A stretch of 64,000 bases of DNA from an uncultured Eubacteriales bacterium (lineage in GTDB: Bacteria > Bacillota > Clostridia > Oscillospirales > Ruminococcaceae). Each line of letters opens with the position of its first letter. Position 1 is the first letter of the stretch. The position numbers and the translations under genes were made by a program. Shown in pieces: positions 1 through 6,558 of the stretch. The stretch is taken from contig ONMZ01000001.1 in the NCBI GenBank assembly GCA_900319075.1, positions 1 through 64,000 on the forward strand, in the 5' to 3' direction. Below the pieces are notes generated by a model. That model was not told where the DNA came from. It ran no database searches and worked only from the letters and a program-made list of their open reading frames with translations.

Positions 1-1
1 G

Positions 2-750
<749 letters not shown>

Positions 751-776
751 CTGATTACATTGAATTTGTTTCGGAA

Positions 777-819
777 GAGCCTGTCTGATGTGTGATGATG
801 TCAGGCGGGCTCGATTTTT
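777..819 (+). terminator. Intrinsic terminator after the istB unit
   Basis: A 12-bp stem (777-788 with 801-812, two G-U pairs) with a loop of 12 bases is followed by a run of five Ts at 815-819. It ends the istB transcript. Confidence 0.7.
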
Positions 820-889
820 ACCGGGCAGTGCCCGTGGGCAGTCAGCGGAAAGCGTGGGCAAAAAGTCCGTGCAGCTGTGGCAATCGGAG

Positions 890-1144
890 CTATATATACA
901 TTGTGCGGTTCAACAACGGCAAAGGTGCGGTTTTGTAACCGTTAAAATACGGTTTCAAGTCCGTGCAGATGCGGTTCTGTGAGCGGTATATACACTTTGT
1001 GTATGTTCCTATGTTTATTATGCTTATCAATGCTCCGAGTATTAGTAAACATACGATCAGATATATCATAAATGCCATTATTTTAGCTGCATCTTCTGGT
1101 ATACCTATGTATTCAAATAGTATTACTAAAAACAGTGTGTTCAT
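890..1144 (-). CDS. Small membrane protein, possibly truncated at its C terminus
   Basis: About 84 residues. The chosen ATG at 1144 has GGGAG nine bases upstream and lies behind a good promoter at 1180-1208. An upstream in-frame TTG at 1153 is less likely. Residues 1-12 and about 25-48 are strongly hydrophobic (AFMIYLIVCLLILGALISII), predicting one or two membrane helices. The last roughly 28 codons run through the 22-bp repeat array at 904-991, so the original C terminus may have been replaced when the IS end arrived. No family is recognised. Confidence 0.55.
   Translation of the reverse strand: MNTLFLVILFEYIGIPEDAAKIMAFMIYLIVCLLILGALISIINIGTYTKCIYRSQNRICTDLKPYFNGYKTAPLPLLNRTMYI
904..991. 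repeat. Four tandem 22-bp imperfect repeats, probable IS end array
   Basis: Copies start at 904, 926, 948 and 970, each beginning TRCGGTT and carrying a second CGG/CCG-like block about 14 bases in. The 22-bp period is two helical turns. IS21-family elements carry multiple repeated transposase-binding sites at their ends, and this array lies downstream of istB, so it is probably the right end. A related sequence (AAGTCCGTGCAG) at 863-874 recurs at 957-968. Confidence 0.6.
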
Positions 1145-1179
1145 AATCTTCAACTCCCATATATTAATAGAACTCTTTT

Positions 1180-1208
1180 ATTTTATCATGTTTTACTTCA
1201 TCTGTCAA
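1180..1208 (-). promoter_or_regulatory. SigA-type promoter for the membrane protein at 890-1144
   Basis: On the minus strand, TTGACA (1203-1208) and TAAAAT (1180-1185) are separated by 17 bases, about 35 bases upstream of the ATG. Confidence 0.65.
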
Positions 1209-1547
1209 ATATAGCCATATCTCCTTTGTCACACTTAACTTCCGTGACAAAATTGAGTGTAATTACAAATGGGCTAACTCATAACAAGAAACTTCTTTAC
1301 CATTTTGATTTACAATGAAAAATTCCTCCACAATGCAAAAAGAGAGGGCGCTTGTAAAAGGACACAACAACCCTGAGAAGCAAATCAAAGGTCAGTCCCA
1401 ACAGGTAAGCCCCGTTTTTAAAATAGAAAGTTTCACTAAATAGAAATTCATTTAGCGTTTATAGATTTCTATTTTACATTTTATCTATATGTTATAATAT
1501 GAAACTGCTTTTTAACCCTAAATAAAAGGTTAAAAGGTGGTTTTTTT
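1209..1547. other. Intergenic stretch with one weak small frame and the first direct repeat
   Basis: No convincing gene. A 42-codon plus-strand frame at 1315-1443 (it contains QKERALVKGHNNPEKQ) has no ribosome binding site and its stop falls inside the direct repeat at 1426-1442; it may be a gene fragment. A 10-bp inverted repeat (1438-1447 with 1465-1474) and a TATAAT at 1492-1497 precede the next gene. An inverted GTCAC/GTGAC pair lies near 1228-1250. Confidence 0.5.
1426..1442. repeat. 17-bp direct repeat, copy 1
   Basis: GAAAGTTTCACTAAATA occurs here and again at 2789-2805. It is followed by a partial dyad (ATTTAG at 1450-1455), so this copy looks like a degenerate form of the full palindrome at the second copy. 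Confidence 0.7.
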
Positions 1548-1772
1548 ATGTTTATTCCGTTGCAGTCCGTTGAGTTAGATGCTTTTTATTTGTGGTTACG
1601 TGGTCGTCTTTCACCTCGTCAACCGGATGATCTGGCTTTAGTATTTGTTATTTGTCCATGGGAACGTAAAAGGCTAATTGTCGAATTTTGCGAGAGCTTT
1701 AAAGCTGATGCAAGAGTTAAAGCCTTTTATCAGTACTTTAACCGGCTTAATAAATCATTCCTTCATTATTAA
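1548..1772 (+). CDS. Orphan 74-residue protein
   Basis: The ATG has AAAAGGTGG about seven bases upstream and a TATAAT at 1492-1497. The protein is basic/hydrophobic, begins MFIPLQSVELDAFYLWLRG and contains PWERKRLIVEFCESF. I recognise no domain; small plasmid- or element-borne DNA-binding proteins are possible but unproven. A strong GC-rich hairpin follows at 1820-1853. Confidence 0.5.
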   Translation: MFIPLQSVELDAFYLWLRGRLSPRQPDDLALVFVICPWERKRLIVEFCESFKADARVKAFYQYFNRLNKSFLHY

Positions 1773-1819
1773 TTTTGCTATCTTCAATTTTCTCCCTTTT
1801 ATTCCTTTCCACCAATTTT

Positions 1820-1853
1820 CCGAGGGGGGGCTGCCGTTTGGCAACCCCCTCGG
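1820..1853. other. GC-rich hairpin in AT-rich island
   Basis: CCGAGGGGG (from 1820) pairs with CCCCCTCGG (1845-1853) around a loop with its own TGCC/GGCA pairing. No T-run follows, so it is a poor terminator. A related hairpin, CTCGGGG/CCCCGAG, lies at 2609-2631. Paired GC-rich hairpins around small genes suggest plasmid-like replication or transfer structures, which is inference. Confidence 0.5.
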
Positions 1854-1900
1854 GGATTTGGTAGGGAAGTCTTTGAAGTTAGGGCTATAGTATTACCCCT

Positions 1901-1989
1901 AACTTCGTCACACGTCACAACATAGTCGCAAAACCTTTATTGATACGGCTTTGCTTTGTGACGATAACTTCGTCACAACTTCGTCACAA
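1901..1989. repeat. Iteron-like AACTTCGTCAC repeats with an inverted copy
   Basis: AACTTCGTCAC occurs at 1901-1911, 1966-1976 and 1977-1987, the last two in direct tandem with an 11-bp period. A 9-bp inverted repeat (TTGTGACGA 1956-1964, TCGTCACAA 1970-1978) overlaps them. They sit directly upstream of the gene at 2004, so they may bind an initiator or autorepressor. Confidence 0.65.
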
Positions 1990-2003
1990 AGGGGATTTTT
2001 ACA

Positions 2004-2279
2004 TTGAATAAATATTGCATTGGCTGTCTTTGCCATTACTGTACACGCTCAAATTGTCGTTATTTGCGCTCTAATACGTCTGTATGCTTTGTTAGGTGTT
2101 ATTCCTCAAAGGATATGCTAATATGTGATTACAAGCCTATAATGTGCTGTGATTTGTTTGTACATAAGGCAATACACAAAAAGTATAAAATAAGCTGCAA
2201 ACGTTCTGATCGTAAAAATAAACTATCTTCAATTTCTTTACAGGATTTTTTTGATTTATTGAATGGTGGTAAAAAATGA
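2004..2279 (+). CDS. Orphan cysteine-rich small protein
   Basis: Ninety-one residues from a TTG start; AAAGGGG at 1988-1994 is about nine bases upstream. It has roughly eleven Cys, many in the first half (CIGCLCHYCTRSNCRYL, then CFVRCYS and CDYKPIMCCDLF), suggesting one or two metal-binding knuckles, and a basic C-terminal half. It overlaps the next gene by four bases (ATGA), so the two are an operon. No family is recognised. Iteron-like repeats cover its upstream region, hinting at autoregulation. Confidence 0.6.
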   Translation: MNKYCIGCLCHYCTRSNCRYLRSNTSVCFVRCYSSKDMLICDYKPIMCCDLFVHKAIHKKYKISCKRSDRKNKLSSISLQDFFDLLNGGKK

Positions 2280-2494
2280 CTATAAAGGATTTGGAAATTT
2301 TAATATCTGATGATGACTTATTAGATATGCTTATTTATGCACGTTGTATTCTTTCTGATTTCGGTAGACAAAATAATGTGCCTGCTTTGCAATACGAACG
2401 TAGCAGGCTATATAACACGCTCCAGCAGATTAAAAAAGAAGTTGATAATATATCTCCGAGTTATAAGACTAAATGTGTGTATAGGCGTAAATAA
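2276..2494 (+). CDS. Orphan 72-residue helical protein
   Basis: The ATG overlaps the stop of the Cys-rich gene and has GGTGG six bases upstream. The protein is acidic at the N terminus (KDLEILISDDDLLDML) and basic at the C terminus, predicted mainly helical, and contains LYNTLQQIKKEVDN. No family is recognised. It is likely co-expressed with the Cys-rich partner; a hairpin (2498-2524) and a terminator (2680-2704) follow. Confidence 0.6.
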   Translation: MTIKDLEILISDDDLLDMLIYARCILSDFGRQNNVPALQYERSRLYNTLQQIKKEVDNISPSYKTKCVYRRK

Positions 2495-2679
2495 CTGCGT
2501 TTCAAGGCACATAGGTTTGAAACGATACAACGAGCTACTCACTTTATGAGTACCACTTTTAACGGTCTTGGGGGTTTCGCTTTCTTTCTGTGCCTTTCTA
2601 TTGATTTTCTCGGGGGGCTTAGCTCCCCGAGTTAGCTTTGTTCTGTGGCTGATCTATAAAATACACTTTCATTACTTTT

Positions 2680-2704
2680 CGTGCATTTATGCACGATTTT
2701 TTTG
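2680..2704 (+). terminator. Intrinsic terminator of the orphan two-gene unit
   Basis: CGTGCA/TGCACG stem (2680-2685 with 2690-2695), four-base loop, then a T-rich run 2697-2704. An additional CTCGGGG/CCCCGAG hairpin at 2609-2631 lies upstream. Confidence 0.75.
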
Positions 2705-2744
2705 TATGTAGGGAAGTCTATTGAAAAAAATTTTTAAAAACCCC

Positions 2745-2773
2745 TTGACAACAATATTAATCTTTGATAGAAT
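2745..2773 (+). promoter_or_regulatory. Strong promoter with no evident gene
   Basis: TTGACA (2745-2750), 17-base spacer, TAGAAT (2768-2773). The predicted start site falls at about 2780, just before the 32-bp palindrome. AGAGGAGC follows at 2823-2830, but no start codon opens a plausible frame. Confidence 0.6.
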
Positions 2774-2788
2774 ATTAACATAGGGTTG

Positions 2789-2822
2789 GAAAGTTTCACT
2801 AAATATAAATTTAGTGAAACTT
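2789..2822. repeat. Direct repeat copy 2 within a 32-bp perfect palindrome
   Basis: GAAAGTTTCACTAAATA at 2789-2805 repeats 1426-1442. AAGTTTCACTAAAT (2791-2804) is perfectly inverted as ATTTAGTGAAACTT (2809-2822) around a 4-bp centre. The position at a transcription start suggests an operator; the matching copy 1.36 kb away suggests a recombination site instead. Confidence 0.7.
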
Positions 2823-3069
2823 AGAGGAGCAGTATAATTACAATTAGATATCATCATTATAGGCATATATATTGCACATACTGATAAACTCTTTGACTTA
2901 TGGTTACAATTATAATATAAATACGATAATAATTCTCTTAGAGCTATATACCGAAGATGTAAAAACTCTAAGAGAATTTTATAATTATATACTACTTTCA
3001 GTTTTTTCAATCGCACAATGATTATAATGGAAAGAAAAGAAAGACTGCATATTGTTTATGTAATGCAAT
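2823..3069. other. AT-rich intergenic region downstream of guaA
   Basis: No gene is seen. It contains a 13-bp inverted repeat (2931-2943 with 2966-2978, AATTCTCTTAGAG) that may terminate transcripts from either side. It joins the accessory region to the guaA 3' end. Confidence 0.5.
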
Positions 3070-4050
3070 TTATTCCCATTCGATTGTTGCGCTCGGCTTT
3101 GGTGTAAGATCGAAAAGAACTCTGTTTACATTCTCCACCTCATGAGTGATCCTATCGGTAATATGTTCAAGCAATTCAAAAGGAACATTCTCAACGGTTG
3201 CAGTCATAGCATCCTTAGTATTTACAGCACGGATAATAACAGGATATGCAAATGTACGTTTTCCATCTTTAACACCTACCGACTTGAAATCAGGCACTGC
3301 AGTGAAATACTGCCAAACCTTTCCTTCAAGTCCGTTCTTGGCAAATTCTTCTCTGAGTATTGCATCACTTTCACGAACTGCCTCAAGGCGGTCACGAGTG
3401 ATCGCACCAAGACACCTTACGCCAAGACCGGGTCCCGGGAAAGGCTGACGATATACCATATTATCCGGTAATCCCAGAGCTTTACCCACAACACGGACTT
3501 CATCTTTAAACAGCAGCTTTATAGGCTCTACAAGTTCAAATTTCATGTCCTCAGGCAGACCGCCAACGTTATGATGTGCTTTAACTCCGTCACTTTCAAG
3601 GATATCCGGATAAATCGTACCTTGTGCAAGAAATTCTATACCGTCAAGCTTACGAGCTTCTTCTTCAAATACACGAATAAACTCGGCACCTATTATTTTT
3701 CTTTTATTTTCCGGTTCTGCAACACCTGCCAGCTTGTCAAGAAATCTATCTACTGCGTCTACGTAGACAAGATTTGCATTCATCTGATCACGGAAAACAG
3801 AAACGACCTGTTCAGGCTCCCCTTTTCTCAGTAATCCATGGTTTACATGAACACAAACAAGCTGCTGTCCCACCGCTTTTATAAGCAAAGCAGCAACTAC
3901 GGAACTGTCAACACCGCCGGACAAGGCAAGAAGCACTTTTTTATCACCGATCTGTGTTCTCAGCTCATTTACCTGCTGTTCGATGAAGGCGTTAGCAAGT
4001 GCCTCATTTGTGATTCTCTCCATACTTTCTGGTCTGACATTTGAATTCAT
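3070..4050 (-). CDS. guaA: GMP synthase ATP-pyrophosphatase subunit (no glutaminase domain)
   Basis: Amidates XMP to GMP using ATP and ammonia in the last step of guanine nucleotide synthesis. The PP-loop SGGVDSS is at residues about 44-50, followed by [11 protein letters not shown] and [12 protein letters not shown], and the C terminus ends KPSATIEWE, the usual end of GuaA. At 326 residues it equals only the ATPPase plus dimerisation domains; bifunctional bacterial GuaA is about 510. The class I glutaminase domain normally at the N terminus is absent, and upstream DNA is a promoter and a divergent gene, so the glutaminase must be a separate gene elsewhere or ammonia is used directly. GGAG lies about 11 bases before the ATG. 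Confidence 0.9.
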   Translation of the reverse strand: MNSNVRPESMERITNEALANAFIEQQVNELRTQIGDKKVLLALSGGVDSSVVAALLIKAVGQQLVCVHVNHGLLRKGEPEQVVSVFRDQMNANLVYVDAVDRFLDKLAGVAEPENKRKIIGAEFIRVFEEEARKLDGIEFLAQGTIYPDILESDGVKAHHNVGGLPEDMKFELVEPIKLLFKDEVRVVGKALGLPDNMVYRQPFPGPGLGVRCLGAITRDRLEAVRESDAILREEFAKNGLEGKVWQYFTAVPDFKSVGVKDGKRTFAYPVIIRAVNTKDAMTATVENVPFELLEHITDRITHEVENVNRVLFDLTPKPSATIEWE

Positions 4051-4094
4051 TATTGATCACACTCCAATTCAATTTAATATATTCCCACAAAATG

Positions 4095-4123
4095 ATTATA
4101 ACACAGCCGCTGTGCGCTGTCAA
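4095..4123 (-). promoter_or_regulatory. guaA promoter
   Basis: Minus-strand TTGACA (4118-4123), 17 bases, TATAAT (4095-4100), about 45 bases upstream of the start codon. Confidence 0.75.
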
Positions 4124-4135
4124 CGGCATTTTCCC

Positions 4136-4164
4136 TTGACAGTATTTAATTGTTGAATTATAAT
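4136..4164 (+). promoter_or_regulatory. xerC/D promoter
   Basis: TTGACA (4136-4141), 17 bases, TATAAT (4159-4164). It shows that the upstream ATG at 4150 is inside the promoter, so translation starts at 4219. Confidence 0.75.
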
Positions 4165-4218
4165 ATAAACAATAGGAACATTTTTTTCAGATCATTTCTT
4201 TTAGAATGGAGTTTTAAG

Positions 4219-5196
4219 ATGAAAAGTGAGTATCTTGAAGACTGCCCATATTATCTAAACGATTTTTTAACATACATGAAAGTCGTTAAAGATCGTGGCG
4301 AGCGCACTATCGAAGCTTACTACATTGATATAAGGACGTTTCTCAGGTATCTGAATATAAAGCACCGGACAGCAAAAGAATCGGATTTTTACAGTATACC
4401 GATCAATGATACGCCTATTGAATGGCTTGAACGATTTAGTCTTAACGATGCATATGTTTACCTGGGATTTCTGGCTCAAAGCCGTGGAAATTCTGTAAAA
4501 ACAAGAGCAAGAAAATGCTCAGCTCTTAAACAGCTTTATTCGTATCTTAATAAAAAAGCAATGCTGATAAAGGAAGACCCCTTAAAAGATCTTGAACTGC
4601 CAAGAATAAATCAGTCATTGCCTAAATATCTTACCACCGAACAAAGTGTACAGCTCCTTAACAGCGTAGACTCCAAACATAAAGAGCGGGATTTTTGTAT
4701 TCTTGTTTTGTTCTTATCCTGCGGTATGCGTCTGAGTGAACTTGTGGGGATTGATCTTAATGATTACAGCCGTGAAAATAAGACTTTGCGCTTATTTGGC
4801 AAGGGCAGAAAAGAAAGAATAGTTTATCTTAACGATGTTTGCATACAAGCACTTGATGACTATATAAACAATCACAGACCCCAGGTAGAAAATCAGGCTG
4901 TCTTTTTATCGGCGAACAAAACAAGGATAAATAAGCGTCGAGTTCAACAAATCGTTGAAGAACAATTAAAAAATGCCGGGCTTTCAAACCTTGGAATCAC
5001 AACACATAAACTGCGTCATTCTGCGGCAACAATGATGTACAAAAACGGTGTTGACACGCTGGTATTAAAAGAGGTCCTTGGTCACAAAAGCATATCTACA
5101 ACAGAGATATACACCCATATCACAAATTCAGATCTAAAAGGAGCTTCCGACGCATCGCCCATAGCGGCATACAAAAAGGATAAAAAAGATAAATGA
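4219..5196 (+). CDS. Tyrosine recombinase, XerC/XerD family
   Basis: Site-specific recombinase, most likely the chromosome dimer resolvase acting at dif. The 325-residue protein has an N-terminal SAM-like core-binding domain (about 10-115) and a C-terminal catalytic domain. The catalytic residues are visible: Arg in GMRLSELVGID, Lys in GKGRKERIVYL, HxxR in THKLRHSA, His in LGHKSISTT, and the nucleophile Tyr in EIYTHI. The start is the ATG at 4219, downstream of the mapped promoter. It is monocistronic, followed by a strong hairpin. A role as integrase of the neighbouring island is possible but guaA lies between, and the sequence resembles housekeeping Xer proteins. Confidence 0.88.
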   Translation: MKSEYLEDCPYYLNDFLTYMKVVKDRGERTIEAYYIDIRTFLRYLNIKHRTAKESDFYSIPINDTPIEWLERFSLNDAYVYLGFLAQSRGNSVKTRARKCSALKQLYSYLNKKAMLIKEDPLKDLELPRINQSLPKYLTTEQSVQLLNSVDSKHKERDFCILVLFLSCGMRLSELVGIDLNDYSRENKTLRLFGKGRKERIVYLNDVCIQALDDYINNHRPQVENQAVFLSANKTRINKRRVQQIVEEQLKNAGLSNLGITTHKLRHSAATMMYKNGVDTLVLKEVLGHKSISTTEIYTHITNSDLKGASDASPIAAYKKDKKDK

Positions 5197-5206
5197 TATT
5201 TTTCTT

Positions 5207-5238
5207 GCAAAAAGCAGTCCCGATGGGCTGCTTTTTGC
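5207..5238 (+). terminator. Terminator after the Xer recombinase
   Basis: Fourteen-base arms (GCAAAAAGCAGTCC, 5207-5220; inverted at 5225-5238) around CGAT, with a T-rich 3' arm. Confidence 0.75.
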
Positions 5239-5258
5239 TGACAATTTGCTGACAAAAC

Positions 5259-5291
5259 GATCCCCATATCCACTTTTGGATACGGGGATCT
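5259..5291 (-). terminator. Terminator of the thyX-to-U32 operon
   Basis: A 14-bp stem with one G-U pair (5259-5272 with 5278-5291), followed on the minus strand by GTTTTG. It lies 36 bases after the U32 gene stop. Confidence 0.65.
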
Positions 5292-5326
5292 ATTACGCAC
5301 TGAAGAATGCATACGCAATCTTATTA

Positions 5327-6544
5327 TTAGTTTTTCTTTCGTATAATAGAATTCTTTGGAACTATTATATCAGACATGATCGAAAGCTCCATAGTTGCAT
5401 GGTTAGCTGTTTCGATCTCTTCTCCGGCTTCGTTATATATATGATCTGCTGAAAATCTTATCGGAGGAGAATCAGGAGGTAATATCTCCAACTCGTCTCC
5501 CCTGTTAAATTTATTTCTCTGCTGTGCATATATCCTGCCATTTGAGCATCCCTCAACAACGGCAACAACATCGTATTCCCTGATATATCCGCCGTTTTCA
5601 TAATACTGACTCTGTTTGGGATGACCAAAATAAAAACCTGTGCAATATGCTCTGTGGCTTACCTTAAACACCTCATCCTTGATCCATTGAGGCAGTTTAT
5701 AATTATCCGGATCGGAAATATATATATCCATTGCCTTGCGGTAAGCATTTGTTATAACAGAAACGTAGTACGACGATTTTGCCCTGCCCTCGATCTTAAA
5801 GCTGTTTATACCGGCTTTTGCAAGCTTATCAATGTGCTCGATAAGACACATATCTTTTGCGTTAAGTATGTATGTTCCGCTGTCATCTTCAAACACAGGG
5901 TAAAACTCGTTGGTTCTCTTTTCTTCCATAAGATGATACCCCCAGCGGCAAGGCTGGGCACACTCTCCCCTGTTTGCATCTCTGTTCACAAGATACTGAG
6001 AAAGAAGACATCTGCCGGAAAAACTAACGCACATTGCACCGTGCACGAAGCATTCAATATCAAGTTCATCGGGCGTTTTAGCACGTATCTCAGCAATTTC
6101 TTCAAGAGAAAGCTCTCGTGCCAGAACAACTCTTTTTGCACCCATATTGTATAATTCGTTGGCGGTAGCATAATTTACAATGCCGGCCTGAGTGGAAACA
6201 TGGATCTCCATATCGGGGGCAAATCTTTTTACCATAGCAAAGACGCCAATGTCATTTACTATCAACGCATCAACACCTGCATCAACAGCATCTTTAACAA
6301 AGCCCTCAAGAGCAGGTATCTCAAAGTTTCGAGGCAATGTATTACAGGTCAGATAAAGCTTTTTACCCTTTTCATGTGTTATTTTACAGGCTTGCACAAG
6401 TGATTGTGCATCAAAATTTGCAGATGCAGCTCTCATACCAAAGCAGGTGCCGCCAAGATAGACGGCATCTGCGCCAAAGTCAAGAGCTGCGTGCAATCTT
6501 TCCATATCACCTACAGGTGATAATATTTCTAAAAGCTCAGACAT
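5327..6544 (-). CDS. Peptidase U32 family protein, likely tRNA hydroxylation enzyme (TrhP/YrrO-like)
   Basis: U32 proteins were named as collagenase-like peptidases, but the YegQ/TrhP-type members carry out prephenate-dependent hydroxylation of U34 in tRNA with an Fe-S cluster. At 405 residues it has a TIM-barrel N terminus, then the U32 signature region HGAMCVSFSGRCLLSQY (about 170-186) and ECAQPCRW, which supplies clustered Cys. The mltG - U32 order matches the B. subtilis yrrL-yrrM-yrrN-yrrO neighbourhood, although no O-methyltransferase (yrrM) lies between. It ends the operon. Confidence 0.85.
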   Translation of the reverse strand: MSELLEILSPVGDMERLHAALDFGADAVYLGGTCFGMRAASANFDAQSLVQACKITHEKGKKLYLTCNTLPRNFEIPALEGFVKDAVDAGVDALIVNDIGVFAMVKRFAPDMEIHVSTQAGIVNYATANELYNMGAKRVVLARELSLEEIAEIRAKTPDELDIECFVHGAMCVSFSGRCLLSQYLVNRDANRGECAQPCRWGYHLMEEKRTNEFYPVFEDDSGTYILNAKDMCLIEHIDKLAKAGINSFKIEGRAKSSYYVSVITNAYRKAMDIYISDPDNYKLPQWIKDEVFKVSHRAYCTGFYFGHPKQSQYYENGGYIREYDVVAVVEGCSNGRIYAQQRNKFNRGDELEILPPDSPPIRFSADHIYNEAGEEIETANHATMELSIMSDIIVPKNSIIRKKN

Positions 6545-6558
6545 TTTATACCTCTGGT

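Noticed and set aside
963-1214. Plus-strand frame opposite the small membrane protein gene
   Set aside because: The minus strand has a consensus promoter and ribosome binding site; the plus frame is its shadow and has neither.
1426-2822. Xer dif site as the explanation of the palindrome
   Set aside because: The arms are 14 bp with a 4-bp centre, unlike the 11-6-11 layout, and the sequence does not resemble Firmicutes dif sites.
2687-3016. Minus-strand 109-codon frame downstream of guaA
   Set aside because: AT-rich with no family resemblance; it reads through the palindrome and the 13-bp inverted repeat, and it has no good ribosome binding site.
4219-5196. Integrase of the accessory island
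   Set aside because: It is separated from the island by guaA, has its own promoter and terminator, and looks like a housekeeping XerC/D; an integrase role cannot be excluded but is not supported.
5621-6154. Long plus-strand frame opposite the U32 gene
   Set aside because: Antisense to a well-supported gene with Cys-motif conservation; no ribosome binding site or family match.
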